A stretch of 64,000 bases of DNA from Gammaproteobacteria bacterium (GCA_020846135.1 JADLEK010000044.1:90893-154892); one strand, 5' to 3'; counted from the stretch's first letter, positions 36,199 through 45,949 are shown. Notes: generated by a model not told the origin, from the letters alone. Numbers and translations are program-made.

Positions 36199-36735
36199 TT
36201 ACTGCGCCGGAGTCTGCGCCGGCGCTGGTTCTGGTCCGCCGCGCATCATCCGGTGCATTGGCCGGGTGGTGAAGAAATCGTCCATGACCTTTTTCTGGGT
36301 CGGATCGAGCGCGGCATACAGATCGCCCGCAGCCTTGGTCATCGCCTTCATACTGGTCAGATTCTGCTCCAGCGCCTGGGTCTGCTCCTCAAAATGGGCT
36401 AGGGCTGTAGCGTCCTGATCGCGCCGCTCCTGCCGCATCTTCATCATGGTGGCATGGTGCGCGTCCTGGGCGGCAGTGAACGCTTTCCAGGCTGCGGTCT
36501 GGTTAGCGGTCAGTTTGAGCCGCGCTTCCAGCAACTCCATTTGTTCAGCGTGGCGCTGCTGCATCATCGCCATCCGTTGTGATTTGCCGCCGCTGGGGCC
36601 GTCGCCGCCCATCATCGGGCAGTCGCCGTCGCCCATTCGGCCATGTCCGCCCCAAGGACCGGCGACAGCGGCAGTGCCTAAGCTCAGGCCGGCGACCGTG
36701 GCGGCGATTAACAGACGTTTGCGTAGCAGGTTCAT
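36199..36735 (-). CDS. Spy/CpxP-like periplasmic LTxxQ protein
   Basis: A 178-residue protein with a signal peptide (MNLLRKRLLIAATVAGLSLG, cleaved near AVA|GP), a Met/Gly-rich segment (PMMGGDGPSGGK) and a helical domain with the LTxxQ-type motifs LTANQTAAW and LDPTQKKVMDDFF. Spy-like proteins are ATP-independent periplasmic chaperones or metal-stress sensors. It ends in a proline/alanine tail (PEPAPAQTPAQ). It shares the strand with glgB but lies upstream of it, separated by 180 bases. Confidence 0.85.
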   Translation of the reverse strand: MNLLRKRLLIAATVAGLSLGTAAVAGPWGGHGRMGDGDCPMMGGDGPSGGKSQRMAMMQQRHAEQMELLEARLKLTANQTAAWKAFTAAQDAHHATMMKMRQERRDQDATALAHFEEQTQALEQNLTSMKAMTKAAGDLYAALDPTQKKVMDDFFTTRPMHRMMRGGPEPAPAQTPAQ

Positions 36736-36980
36736 TGTTTAATTCCTCGTGGTTATTGAGTTGCTTCGGGGACAATTAGACACCCCGGATGTAACCATGA
36801 TTTTGCCGGAGGAGGAGTTTTGTAACGATTTGTATCGGCATGGCGGTTCGGCTCCACGGCAGTCTCCGGACTGATCCCCAACCATCCCTAACCGAGGTCG
36901 CGCTGCATGGATACTACCCTCCGTTATCTGGCCATTTTGCAAACTATAGTGGACCCCGAAAATCGGACAGCGGTTTAAGC
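36736..36980. other. Gap upstream of the IS5 remnant
   Basis: No gene seen. From 36949 the stretch AGTGGACCCCGAAAATCGGA resembles the terminal repeats of IS3-type elements. The call is uncertain. Confidence 0.3.
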
Positions 36981-37212
36981 TAGGTTCTGTTGACTTTTTA
37001 TCGTAACCTAATCAGTACGGCGGCGAATTGGATAAAATTCAAAAAGCGGCGAACCGTATTATCGAATCGGGAAAAGACCCGGCGAAACTGTTTGAGCTTA
37101 CCGATGCAACACTCGACGGTGACGTTCTTTGTAAAGATAGCGGTCATATTCCTGTTGCACGATGACTCTTTAATGTATGTAATAAGAGACACAAAAAAGT
37201 CAACAGAACCTA
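36981..37212. mobile_element. Internally deleted IS5-family element (232 bp)
   Basis: The 19-bp terminal inverted repeats TAGGTTCTGTTGACTTTTT (36981-36999) and its complement (37194-37212) bound a fragment whose minus strand reads VECCIGKLKQFRRVFSRFDN up to the stop at 36998. That is the C terminus of IS5-type transposases. Nothing upstream of that end remains, so it is a dead, MITE-like derivative. The bases just outside (36949-36980) resemble an insertion-sequence end as well, suggesting nested insertions. Confidence 0.75.
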
Positions 37213-37326
37213 AGCGAAAGTCCTAAAACAAAGTCCTAAAACTTATAGAGGGAGGACGGGTTAGCAAAGCGTAACCCGTCGCCGCCTTCATTCAGCCAAG
37301 GTGGGTTGCTACACGGTACCCATCTG

Positions 37327-37866
37327 TTACACCGCCACAAACAGCCGCTCGCGGTAATGACGCAACTCATCAATCGAATCGCGGATATCCTGCAAGGCCA
37401 GATGGGTTGACGACTTGCCAAAACTTTTCAGCCCCGGATACCAGCGGCGGGCCAGTTCCTTGATCGTGCTCACATCCAGATTGCGGTAATGGAAATAGGC
37501 CTCCAGTTCGGGCATCACCCGCGCCAGAAAGCGCCGATCCTGGCAAATGCTGTTGCCGCACATCGGCGATTGGCCGGGCGGGACGTAACGGCGCAAAAAC
37601 TCCAAGGTTTGCAGCTCAGCGGCGCGTTCATCAATGCGACTGGCCCGCACCCGCGCCACCAGTCCGGATTCGCCGTGTTGCTTCCGGTTCCAGTCATCCA
37701 TCGCCGCCAGCGTTGCATCGGGCTGATGGATCGCTAACATCGGTCCTTCAGCGATGAGATTGAGCTGGCTGTCGGTGACGAGGGTGGCGATTTCAATAAT
37801 GCGGTCGGTCTGGGGTTCCAGGCCGGTCATTTCAAGATCAATCCAAATCAGGTTATCGGGGGACAT
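37327..37866 (-). CDS. orn: Oligoribonuclease
   Basis: A 179-residue DEDDh 3'-5' exonuclease that clears 2- to 5-mer RNAs, including pGpG from c-di-GMP breakdown. The DxE motif is [10 protein letters not shown], with [11 protein letters not shown], and later ARRWYPG and [12 protein letters not shown] including the last Asp. E. coli Orn has 181 residues, so I start at [10 protein letters not shown] (37866) rather than the longer frame. It diverges from rsgA, a frequent neighbour in gammaproteobacteria. Confidence 0.95.
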   Translation of the reverse strand: MSPDNLIWIDLEMTGLEPQTDRIIEIATLVTDSQLNLIAEGPMLAIHQPDATLAAMDDWNRKQHGESGLVARVRASRIDERAAELQTLEFLRRYVPPGQSPMCGNSICQDRRFLARVMPELEAYFHYRNLDVSTIKELARRWYPGLKSFGKSSTHLALQDIRDSIDELRHYRERLFVAV

Positions 37867-37984
37867 GGTGGTTTCATCACAGAGCAGCCAAGGGGAAAGC
37901 CCGAACCGGCGGCGGATGGCGGGCGTTAATGCTCGCAAGTTTACCCCGAGTTTACCGCTGATGCCCGCCGGGAACCGTTAAGCG

Positions 37985-38992
37985 ATGGCGGGCCGGCGAC
38001 TGACGCAGCAACAACAGACCCGCATCCAGCGCTTGCAGGATTGCCGTCTTGACCGCTTCGGGTCCACCGAGCCGGTCATCGACGACAGCAGTCTAGGGCC
38101 GGAACAAACCGGGCTGGTGATTACCCCGCAGGGCCGAGCCTTGATCGTCGAAGATGGCGCGGGCCGGTTGCAGCGCTGCACAGTGCGGCAGAATCTGGGC
38201 CGGCTGGCTTGCGGGGATCGGGTGATCTGGCAAACCTCCGGTGCGGCAGAGGGCGTCGTGACGGCGGTTGCTGAGCGGCGGTCGTTGCTGACCCGCCCCG
38301 ACTTTCGGGGTCAACCGCGCCCGGTGGCCGCTAATCTCGATGTGGTGGCGGTGGTGCTGGCCCCGGAACCGGAACCGAGCGAGGAGTTGATCGACCGCTA
38401 TCTGGTCGCCATCGCGGCCATTGGCGTGCAAGGCTTGTTGGTGCTGAACAAGCAGGATTTGCTGGATGAACAGGGGTTGGCGCTGCTGCGGAATCGGTTG
38501 GAACCCTACCGCCGGATGGGCTATCCGCTGCTGCTGGTCAGCAGCCGCACCGCGCACGGTCTGGACGAATTGCGCAACGGGTTGCGGGGGCGAACCAGCC
38601 TGCTGGCCGGACAATCCGGGGTCGGCAAGTCTTCGCTGATCAAGGCGTTGTTGCCGGATCGGGAGATCCGGATTCAGGCTCTGTCCGCCGCAACCGGTCA
38701 AGGCGCACATACCACCAGCGCCAGCACCCTCTATCACTTGCCCGGCGGCGGCGATCTGATCGACTCGCCCGGGGTGCGCAGTTTTGAACTGGGGGAAGTT
38801 CGCCTGGCCGATCTGGACCGGGGATTTACCGACATCGCCCCCCACCTGGGCCGCTGTCGGTTTTCCGATTGCCGGCATCAGACCGAGCCGGATTGCGCGG
38901 TGCGGCTCGCGGTGGATCGCGGCGAGATTGCCCCGCGCCGGCTGGACAGCTATCAGCAATTGCGGGCCGCTCTAGCGGCGAAAGCCGGCTGA
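37985..38992 (+). CDS. rsgA: Ribosome small-subunit GTPase RsgA
   Basis: A 335-residue circularly permuted GTPase that checks late 30S maturation. The order is OB fold, G4 (NKQDLL), G1 (GQSGVGKSSL), G3 (DSPGVRSF), then the C-terminal zinc-binding segment (CRFSDCRHQTEPDCAV). That order is diagnostic. It diverges from orn with a 118-bp spacer. Confidence 0.96.
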   Translation: MAGRRLTQQQQTRIQRLQDCRLDRFGSTEPVIDDSSLGPEQTGLVITPQGRALIVEDGAGRLQRCTVRQNLGRLACGDRVIWQTSGAAEGVVTAVAERRSLLTRPDFRGQPRPVAANLDVVAVVLAPEPEPSEELIDRYLVAIAAIGVQGLLVLNKQDLLDEQGLALLRNRLEPYRRMGYPLLLVSSRTAHGLDELRNGLRGRTSLLAGQSGVGKSSLIKALLPDREIRIQALSAATGQGAHTTSASTLYHLPGGGDLIDSPGVRSFELGEVRLADLDRGFTDIAPHLGRCRFSDCRHQTEPDCAVRLAVDRGEIAPRRLDSYQQLRAALAAKAG

Positions 38993-39006
38993 TCCGACAT
39001 GCGATT

Positions 39007-39044
39007 CAAATCCCCCTGCCCCTTTGCTAAAGGGGGAATTTTAT
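39007..39044. terminator. Terminator-like hairpin after rsgA
   Basis: CCCCTTT (39019-39025) and AAAGGGG (39029-39035) pair around GCT, then GAATTTTATT follows. The whole is a known type of dispersed AAATCCCCC...GGGGGAATTT repeat and probably terminates rsgA. Confidence 0.55.
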
Positions 39045-39066
39045 TGCAGGAAATCGCCTCACTGTG

Positions 39067-39684
39067 ATGACCGAGTTCCTGCTGGCCGGGGTGGTGCTGG
39101 GCCTGAGTGGTGGATTGTCGCCGGGGCCGTTGCTGAGTCTGGTGGTCAGCGAAACCCTGCGCGGCGGGGTTCGGGCCGGGATTGGGATCGCATTGGCTCC
39201 GCTGTTGACCGACGTGCCGATCATTCTGACGGTGACATTGCTGTTGCAGCTGTTGGCCGACCAGCGCTGGCCGCTGGCGCTGATTCAACTCGGCGGCGGG
39301 ATTTATCTGGCCTGGCTGGGCGTCGAGAGTCTGCGGTTTCGGGGAGCGGAACTGGCGCCGGTTTCGGCCTCGGGCGGGTTTTCATGGCGGCGTGGGGTGA
39401 TCGCCAACTTTCTCAACCCCAGTCCGTATCTGTTCTGGCTGGCGGTGGGAACGCCAACCCTGTTAGCGGCGTGGCGCAATGGCTGGCCGGCGGCGCTGGC
39501 GTTCATCGGCGCATTTTACGCCCTGCTGGTCGGTTCGAAAGTGTTGCTGGCCGTTGCGCTGGGCCGCGCCCGCCGCGTGTTGCACAGCGGCGGCTGTATT
39601 GCGTTGATGCGCGGACTGGGGTTGCTGTTGCTGGTTTATGCCGCGCTGTTTCTGCGCGAAAGCGGGCGGTTGTGGCTGGGCTGA
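39067..39684 (+). CDS. LysE-family amino-acid exporter
   Basis: A 205-residue inner-membrane protein with about six helices. The start MTEFLLAGVVLGLSGGLSPG has the family GLSPGP motif, followed by GIGIALAPLLTDVPI and NFLNPSPYLFWL, the second signature. It exports amino acids or related compounds. I use the ATG two codons into the longer frame. Substrate unknown. Confidence 0.85.
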   Translation: MTEFLLAGVVLGLSGGLSPGPLLSLVVSETLRGGVRAGIGIALAPLLTDVPIILTVTLLLQLLADQRWPLALIQLGGGIYLAWLGVESLRFRGAELAPVSASGGFSWRRGVIANFLNPSPYLFWLAVGTPTLLAAWRNGWPAALAFIGAFYALLVGSKVLLAVALGRARRVLHSGGCIALMRGLGLLLLVYAALFLRESGRLWLG

Positions 39685-39690
39685 ACCCGT

Positions 39691-40083
39691 TCAGGCCAGC
39701 AGTTTGCCGCACTGAGTCGCGACGAACTCCACAGCTTCATCTACCCCGTCCAGCGCCAGTTCGTAGCCATCGGGCAGATAGCCGTACAAGCCTTTTTTGA
39801 AGCGGTGATTGCCGGGATGGAAAAGCTGAACGGTGAGCTGAACCGTGGTCTGGTTGGGACCGAAGCGGAAGCCGATGATGATTTTGTCGCTGAACAGCCA
39901 GAAATGGCTGAATCGGGGATGGGTTTCGATTTGCGGCTTCAGTTGCCGCACCTGATCCTTGACCTGCTCAAAATCCCGCTCCAGCGCATTCAGCGGACGC
40001 CCCTGGCTGACCTCCCGTTGTTCACGGTCGGTGCGAAACTTGTCAACCGCTTTGTTGAACAGTTCGCTGATGTCCTTGGCCAT
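39691..40083 (-). CDS. Conserved hypothetical protein
   Basis: A 130-residue cytoplasmic protein, MAKDISELFNKAVDKFRTD, with NALERDFEQVKDQVRQLK and a beta-rich C-terminal half (FWLFSDKIIIGFRFGPNQ, GYLPDGYELALDGVDEAVEF). No membrane segment and no family recognised. GGAG lies ten bases before this ATG; the ATG three codons earlier is too close to it. It converges with the LysE gene. Confidence 0.7.
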   Translation of the reverse strand: MAKDISELFNKAVDKFRTDREQREVSQGRPLNALERDFEQVKDQVRQLKPQIETHPRFSHFWLFSDKIIIGFRFGPNQTTVQLTVQLFHPGNHRFKKGLYGYLPDGYELALDGVDEAVEFVATQCGKLLA

Positions 40084-40178
40084 GGTCTTCATTCTCCAAG
40101 CGGGTCAATGATAGCGTTGCGGATTGTGACAGAGCGGATTATACGCTACCGGTTACTGCCTGGCTCAAGCGTCAGCCG

Positions 40179-41549
40179 TTACGTCCGTTCGCTATCTGCC
40201 TTGAACAACGCCGCGCCGTGGCTGCGAATCACCTCGGCGTAAAACCGCCCGCTAGCTTTGATGGTGCGCTGCTGGGTCGCGTAGTCGACGTGAATCAACC
40301 CGAAACGTGGTGAGTAACCGTGCGCCCACTCGAAATTATCCAGCAGCGACCAGGCGAAATAACCGCGCAGATTCACGCCCTGCTCCATCGCTGCCCGCGC
40401 CGCCCGCAGATGATCGCGCAGATAGCGTTGCCGGAGCGGATCGCTGATTTCACCCTCAGCCTGGGGCGGATCGTAGAACGCTGCGCCGTTTTCGGTGATG
40501 TACAACGGCAATGATGATCCATAGCGGCTGGCGACCCATTCCAGAATGTCGGTCAGCCCTTGCGGATAAACCTCCCAGTCCAAATCCGTGTGAGTCTGGC
40601 GCGACTGGCGAACGCGGCCGGCGGCCAGCGGCCAATCGTCCGGATCATGCCGCACCACCTGCCGGCTGTAATAGTTGACGCCGAGAAAATCCGGGCGCTG
40701 GTGAATGAACTCAAGATCAGCTGCGGGGAAGTCAGGCCAGGTTGCGCCAAAAATTTCCGGCAATTCGGGCGGATAACTGCCCAGAAACACCGGATCAAGG
40801 TAATAGCGGTTCCAGTAGGCATCGGCCCGCATGGTGGCGGCTAAATCTTCGGCGGTTTCAGACGCCGGATATTTCGGTTCCAGATTGACCACCAGCCCGA
40901 TTTGATGCCGACCCTCGGCGCGATAGGCCTGGATCGCGGCGGCGGAAGCACGTAACAGATGGTGAGCCGCGAGCGGGGCAGCGAAGGGATTTCGCCGACC
41001 CGGCGCAAGGATGCCCTGCAAATAGCCGCCATCAACCACCACCCACGGTTCATTCAGCGTCACCCACAGCTTGACCCGGTCATCCAGCGCCCGGAACAGG
41101 AGTTGGGCGTAATCGGCGAACCAATAGGCGCTATCGGGATTCAGCCAGCCGCCCAATCGATCCAGCGCCGCCGGTAAATCCCAGTGATAGAGCGTCAGCA
41201 TGGGTTGAATGCCGTGTTCCAGCAGCGTATCCACCAGCCGCTGATAGAAATTCAGCCCGCGCTGATTGATCGCGCCGCGTCCTTCCGGCAGCACCCGGCT
41301 CCATGACGTGCTAAACCGGTAGGCGTTCAGGCCCAGCTCCCGCAGCAGCGCCACATCGCCCCGGTAGCGGTGGTAATGATCGCAAGCGACATCGCCAGTA
41401 TCGCCGTCGCGGATTCGGCCCGGGGTATGGGCGAATTCATGCCAGATGCTGGGACCGGCGCCATCGGCCAGCGGCGAACCTTCGATCTGGTAGGCGGAGG
41501 TCGCTGCGCCCCAGAGGAAGTCGGCGGGAAATTGCGGGGATTCGGGCAT
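40179..41549 (-). CDS. Beta-glucosidase, GH1 family
   Basis: A 456-residue cytoplasmic glycosidase. Start FPADFLWGAATSAYQIEGS is the family N-terminal signature. The acid/base Glu167 is in TLNEPW and the nucleophile Glu353 in YITENG. It cleaves beta-linked disaccharides such as cellobiose or glucan fragments. It follows the MalK-type ATPase on the same strand with only a heptamer-repeat spacer of about 12 bases, with no good ribosome binding site, so it may be translated by coupling. Confidence 0.95.
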   Translation of the reverse strand: MPESPQFPADFLWGAATSAYQIEGSPLADGAGPSIWHEFAHTPGRIRDGDTGDVACDHYHRYRGDVALLRELGLNAYRFSTSWSRVLPEGRGAINQRGLNFYQRLVDTLLEHGIQPMLTLYHWDLPAALDRLGGWLNPDSAYWFADYAQLLFRALDDRVKLWVTLNEPWVVVDGGYLQGILAPGRRNPFAAPLAAHHLLRASAAAIQAYRAEGRHQIGLVVNLEPKYPASETAEDLAATMRADAYWNRYYLDPVFLGSYPPELPEIFGATWPDFPAADLEFIHQRPDFLGVNYYSRQVVRHDPDDWPLAAGRVRQSRQTHTDLDWEVYPQGLTDILEWVASRYGSSLPLYITENGAAFYDPPQAEGEISDPLRQRYLRDHLRAARAAMEQGVNLRGYFAWSLLDNFEWAHGYSPRFGLIHVDYATQQRTIKASGRFYAEVIRSHGAALFKADSERT

Positions 41550-41556
41550 GGGATGA

Positions 41557-41583
41557 AAGTTTTAAGTTTTAAGTTTTAAGTTT
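41557..41583. repeat. Tandem AAGTTTT heptamer repeat
   Basis: Almost four copies of the 7-bp unit AAGTTTT across the 3' end of the ATPase gene and the bglB leader. They encode the last residues LKLKT of the ATPase on the minus strand. Copy-number change by slippage would alter that C terminus and the bglB leader. Confidence 0.85.
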
Positions 41584-42665
41584 GCGCCGTTCTGATCGAA
41601 CCAGTGCCATTGTGCGGCATCCGGGATCAGGCGCACTGAGTCGCCACGATGAATCATTTGCAGCCCCGGCAACCGGGCGGTCAACAGCGGATTTTCGGTT
41701 TCCAGACCAGCCAACCGCACATGCAGCAGCGTTTCATGGCCCAGATATTCAGCATCGCTGACCGTGGCCGCTAATCCCGTCTCCCCGTTGGTTAGCCGGA
41801 GATATTCGGGTCGGATGCCGGCGGTCAAGGGTTGATCCCGCCAGCGTTCCGCCAAGGCCATCGGCCAGTCCAGCGGCAGTTGTTGCTCGCCAAGGCGAAG
41901 CTGAGAGCTGTGGTCGGCAACGCTGATCCGCGCCGGGAGCAGATTCATCGGCGGGTTGCCAATGAAGCTGGCGACAAAGGTATTAGCGGGATGCTCGTAG
42001 AGTTCACGGGGCGGGGCGACTTGTTGCAGCCGGCCCTGATCGACCACCGCCACCCGGTCGCCCAGGGTCATCGCCTCGGCTTGATCGTGGGTGACATAGA
42101 GTGTGGTCGCGCCCAGCCGATCCAGCAATTCGCCCAGTTCAGCACGGATTTGCACTCGCAACCGGGCATCCAGATTCGATAGCGGTTCGTCCATCAGAAA
42201 CACCGCCGGTTTTCGCACCAAGGCCCTGCCCATCGCAACCCGCTGGCGCTGACCACCGGACAGTTGCCGAGGCAGACGGTCGAGCAGTCCGCCCAGACTG
42301 AGCAACTCCACGACCCATTGCACCTGCCGGGCGATCTCGGCCTGGGACAACTTGCGCATTTTCAGCGGAAATTCCAGATTGCGCCGCACCGTCATGTGCG
42401 GATAAAGCGCGTAATCCTGAAAAACCATCGCTACATCGCGCTGTTGCGGCGGCAGATCGTTGACCCGGTGGCCGCCGATGGACAGGTGGCCTTGCGTGGC
42501 GGTTTCCAGTCCCGCCAGCAACCGCAGCAGGGTCGATTTGCCGCAGCCGGACGGCCCGACCAACGCCAGCGCCTCACCATCGGCAATCGCCAGGCTGAAG
42601 TCGAAAATGGCTTGGGTTCCACCGGGATAAACCTTATCAACCTGCTCGAAATCAACGTGGGCCAT
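41562..42665 (-). CDS. Sugar ABC transporter ATPase, MalK/UgpC type
   Basis: A 367-residue ABC protein. Walker A is GPSGCGKSTL, the Q loop AMVFQDYALYPHM, the signature LSGGQRQRVAMGRALV and Walker B VFLMDEPLSNLD, followed by the H-loop His in THDQAEAMTL. A C-terminal TOBE-like regulatory domain (about 235-360) completes the CUT1-type layout. Usually these ATPases power uptake of oligosaccharides or glycerol phosphate. No permease or binding-protein genes are next to it, so it may serve several systems. The ATG chosen gives MAHVDFEQVDK. Confidence 0.93.
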   Translation of the reverse strand: MAHVDFEQVDKVYPGGTQAIFDFSLAIADGEALALVGPSGCGKSTLLRLLAGLETATQGHLSIGGHRVNDLPPQQRDVAMVFQDYALYPHMTVRRNLEFPLKMRKLSQAEIARQVQWVVELLSLGGLLDRLPRQLSGGQRQRVAMGRALVRKPAVFLMDEPLSNLDARLRVQIRAELGELLDRLGATTLYVTHDQAEAMTLGDRVAVVDQGRLQQVAPPRELYEHPANTFVASFIGNPPMNLLPARISVADHSSQLRLGEQQLPLDWPMALAERWRDQPLTAGIRPEYLRLTNGETGLAATVSDAEYLGHETLLHVRLAGLETENPLLTARLPGLQMIHRGDSVRLIPDAAQWHWFDQNGANLKLKT

Positions 42666-42752
42666 GGGCAGCATTCGTGTCAGTGAGTGACCGGGAATGA
42701 TACCCTTTGCGCCTTCATCACCGGATGATTTCGATTCAATGCGAGATTAAAA

Positions 42753-44111
42753 ATGACAGCGAACCAGACCTTGAACTGTTTTAAAGCCTACGACATTCGT
42801 GGCCGGCTTCCCGATGAACTCAATGAGACTCTCGCCTGGCGGATTGGCCGGGCCTATGCCGCCCTGCTGAAACCGCGCCAGGTGGCGGTGGGCCATGATG
42901 TACGGCTGAGCAGTCCGGCCTTGAGTGCGGCGGTGACCGAGGGTTTGCTGGACGGCGGCGTGGATGTGCTGGACATCGGGCTGTGTGGCACCGAGGAGAT
43001 TTATTTCGCGGCGTTCCATCACCGACTCGATGGCGGGATCATGGTCACCGCCAGCCATAATCCGATGGATTACAATGGGATGAAGCTGGTCCGCGAGCAG
43101 GCCCGGCCCATCAGTGGCGACAGCGGTCTGTTTGCGATCCGCGATTTGGCAGCGCAGGGCGAATTTCCGCCGGCGGACCGGCGCGGTCAGCGAGTGAGCC
43201 GTGAGGACAAGCGGGATTACCTGCAACACCTGCTCGGCTACATCGATGTCAGCGCCTTGCGCCCGCTGAGCATCGTGGTCAATGCCGGCAATGGCGGCGC
43301 GGGGCCGATTCTCGATGGGCTGGAGCCGCATCTGCCATTTCGCCTGATCAAGATTCACCATGAACCCGATGGCTCTTTCCCGCTCGGTATTCCCAACCCG
43401 TTATTGCCGGAATGCCGGGCCGCAACGGCGCAAGCGGTTCAGGTGCATCGCGCTGATCTGGGTCTGGCCTGGGACGGCGATTTTGACCGCTGCTTTTTCT
43501 TTGACGCTACCGGACGGTTCATCGAAGGCTATTATCTGGTTGGCCTGCTGGCGGAAACTCTGCTGGCTCGGCAACCCGGCGCCCGGACCATTCACGATCC
43601 CCGGCTGACCTGGAACACCATTGAACAAGTTCGGGCGGCGGGTGGCGTTCCGGTGCAGAGCAAGACTGGCCATGCCTTCATCAAGGAGCGGATGCGGCAG
43701 GAGGATGCGCTGTACGGCGGCGAGATGAGCGCCCATCACTATTTCCGCGATTTTTCCTATTGCGACAGCGGGATGATTCCTTGGCTGCTGGTGGCCGAGC
43801 AGATTTGCCGTAGCGGCCAGTCACTGGCGGCGCTGGTGGATGCGCGGATTCAGGCGTTTCCGTGCAGCGGCGAAATCAATTTCCGGGTCGCCGATGCGCC
43901 GGCCAAAATCGGCGAGATTCTGGCGGTTTATGCCGCGCAGAATCCGGTGCTGGATGAAACCGATGGCGTCAGTCTTGAATTTCCGGACTGGCGATTTAAC
44001 CTGCGCTCGTCCAATACCGAACCGCTGTTGCGCCTGAATGTGGAAACCCGTGGCGATGCGGAGTTGCTGGAGCGCCGGACCCGGGAGTTGCAAGCCCTGA
44101 TCGGCGGTTGA
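42753..44111 (+). CDS. manB: Phosphomannomutase/phosphoglucomutase-type enzyme
   Basis: A 452-residue alpha-D-phosphohexomutase. Start [18 protein letters not shown] is the family N terminus. The phosphoserine is Ser101 in [13 protein letters not shown]. The metal loop is [12 protein letters not shown], the sugar loop [10 protein letters not shown] and the phosphate loop [12 protein letters not shown]. It interconverts mannose-6-P and mannose-1-P (or glucose phosphates) for GDP-mannose, alginate or envelope sugars. The CpsG/ManB subtype is likeliest. Confidence 0.93.
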   Translation: MTANQTLNCFKAYDIRGRLPDELNETLAWRIGRAYAALLKPRQVAVGHDVRLSSPALSAAVTEGLLDGGVDVLDIGLCGTEEIYFAAFHHRLDGGIMVTASHNPMDYNGMKLVREQARPISGDSGLFAIRDLAAQGEFPPADRRGQRVSREDKRDYLQHLLGYIDVSALRPLSIVVNAGNGGAGPILDGLEPHLPFRLIKIHHEPDGSFPLGIPNPLLPECRAATAQAVQVHRADLGLAWDGDFDRCFFFDATGRFIEGYYLVGLLAETLLARQPGARTIHDPRLTWNTIEQVRAAGGVPVQSKTGHAFIKERMRQEDALYGGEMSAHHYFRDFSYCDSGMIPWLLVAEQICRSGQSLAALVDARIQAFPCSGEINFRVADAPAKIGEILAVYAAQNPVLDETDGVSLEFPDWRFNLRSSNTEPLLRLNVETRGDAELLERRTRELQALIGG

Positions 44112-44153
44112 AAGCGGGTCGGGCCGGTGACTCTGATCAGCCCGAATCCCGGC

Positions 44154-45689
44154 CTACCCATGCAATAAATGTCGGGGCCGGATGCCCGCCGCCAGCCCCG
44201 CCAGTAAATAACTCCCCCCACCGGTGGCAATCAGCCAGGTCAAATGCCATAACCGCTCGCTGGCGCTGGCATGAAGCCAGCGCCCCAGCTCGCCCGCGCC
44301 AAACCACAGCGCCAGCCCCAGCGCCAGATTGGCGGCAGTCAGTTGCAGCAGAAACTTTCCCCATCCCGGGCGCGGCTGGTAAATGCCTCGCCGCTGCAGA
44401 TTGATCCCCAACAGTCCGGCGTTCAGGAACGCGGCTAGCGCGGTAGACAGCGCCAGCCCGGCATGAGCCAGCGGCCAGATCAAAATCAGCGTCAGCGTGG
44501 TATTGGCCCCCATCGCGATCAGCCCGTATTTGACTGGGGTGCGCGTGTCCTGGCGGGCGTAAAAGCCGGGGGCCAGAACCTTAATCAGCATGAACGCCAC
44601 TAGCCCCAGCGCAAAGGCCATTAGACTGCGGGCCGACATCGTCACATCCCGGGCATCGAATTCACCGTACTGGAACAGCGCTGCCAGAATCGGCCCGGCC
44701 AGAATCATCAGCGCCACCGTCGCCGGAGTCCCGATCAGCAGCGCCCAGCGCAATGCCCAGTCGAGGGTGTGGGAAAAATCAGCAGTCTCGGCGCTGGCGT
44801 GGTGGCGGGACAGTTTGGGCAGGATCACCGTCCCGAGCGCCACCCCGAAAATGCCCAGTGGAAACTCCACCAGCCGGTCGGAGTAGTACAGCCAACTGAC
44901 GCTGCCCGAGACCAGAAAGGAGGCCAGCAAGGTGTCAATCAGCAGATTGACCTGAGCGACCGAGGAGCCAAACAGCGCTGGCACCATCAGCTTCAACACC
45001 TGCTGCACCCCCTGCGCCGCCCAGCCCCAGCGCGGACGCGGCAACAGTTTGATCTGACGCAGAAACGGAATCTGGAAGCCCAACTGGATGATGCCGGCAA
45101 TAAACACCCCCCAGGCCAGCCCCACTACCGGCCGCTCCATCCGGGGCGCGAGCCACAGCGCGGCGGCGATCATGGTCAGATTCAGCAGCACCGGGGTCAC
45201 GGCGGGAATGGCGAATTTTCCGCAACTGTTCAGCACCCCGCCCGCAAACGCGGTCAGTGAAATGAATAGCAGGTAGGGAAACGTAATCCGCAGCATCTCC
45301 ACCGTCAGTTCATACTTGCCGGCGTCGGCGGTGAAGCCAGGTGCGAACAGCAGGATCAACACCGGCGCAGCGATCACGCCAATCGCGGTAATCAGCAGCA
45401 GGATCGCGCCCAGCGTCCCGGCGACCTGATCGACCAGCTCCTTGAGGTCCTCGCGGGGATGCTGGGTCTGGTATTCCGAGAACACCGGCACGAAGGCTTG
45501 CGAGAAAGCGCCCTCAGCGAACAGCCGGCGCAGGAAGTTGGGAATGCGGAATGCCACAAAGAAGGCATCGGTGCCGGCTCCGGCCCCGAACATCTGCGCG
45601 TAGATCATGTCGCGGATGAAGCCGGTCACCCGCGACAGCGAGGTCATGGCGCTGACGATGCCGGTTGATTTGAGAAGGGCCTTGCTCAT
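44154..45689 (-). CDS. murJ: Lipid II flippase MurJ
   Basis: A 511-residue, fourteen-helix membrane protein, the same length as E. coli MurJ. Start MSKALLKSTGIVSAMTSLSR and TGFIRDMIYAQMFGAGAGTD, RRLFAEGAFSQAFVPVF are family signatures. It flips lipid II to the periplasm for peptidoglycan synthesis. The longer upstream frame does not match the family start. Confidence 0.96.
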   Translation of the reverse strand: MSKALLKSTGIVSAMTSLSRVTGFIRDMIYAQMFGAGAGTDAFFVAFRIPNFLRRLFAEGAFSQAFVPVFSEYQTQHPREDLKELVDQVAGTLGAILLLITAIGVIAAPVLILLFAPGFTADAGKYELTVEMLRITFPYLLFISLTAFAGGVLNSCGKFAIPAVTPVLLNLTMIAAALWLAPRMERPVVGLAWGVFIAGIIQLGFQIPFLRQIKLLPRPRWGWAAQGVQQVLKLMVPALFGSSVAQVNLLIDTLLASFLVSGSVSWLYYSDRLVEFPLGIFGVALGTVILPKLSRHHASAETADFSHTLDWALRWALLIGTPATVALMILAGPILAALFQYGEFDARDVTMSARSLMAFALGLVAFMLIKVLAPGFYARQDTRTPVKYGLIAMGANTTLTLILIWPLAHAGLALSTALAAFLNAGLLGINLQRRGIYQPRPGWGKFLLQLTAANLALGLALWFGAGELGRWLHASASERLWHLTWLIATGGGSYLLAGLAAGIRPRHLLHG

Positions 45690-45819
45690 GGATAATGCGA
45701 TCCTGCGCCTTGGATTTTTGGAGCGCGGATGATAGCGGTGATCGGTCTGGCCTGTCAGCGCAGCTCTGAATTCATGCGCTGATCGGCTTACGGCGGGGAT
45801 TGGAGGCGATTCTTGAAGG

Positions 45820-45848
45820 TTGACAGCAATAACCAAGCCCCCTAGAAT
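45820..45848 (+). promoter_or_regulatory. Strong promoter of the tRNA-Ala gene
   Basis: Perfect -35 TTGACA at 45820-45825 and -10 TAGAAT at 45843-45848, 17 bp apart, and 19 bases before the tRNA start. Confidence 0.75.
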
Positions 45849-45867
45849 CGCGCTTCCCTGAAGTTAT

Positions 45868-45943
45868 GGGGCCATAGCTCAGTTGGGAGAGCGCCTGCAT
45901 GGCATGCAGGAGGTCGTCGGTTCGATCCCGTCTGGCTCCACCA
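45868..45943 (+). tRNA. tRNA-Ala (anticodon GGC)
   Basis: A 76-nt tRNA with encoded CCA. Anticodon stem-loop CCTGC-ATGGCAT-GCAGG holds GGC. The acceptor GGGGCCA pairs with TGGCTCC. Confidence 0.97.
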
Positions 45944-45949
45944 CACCCA

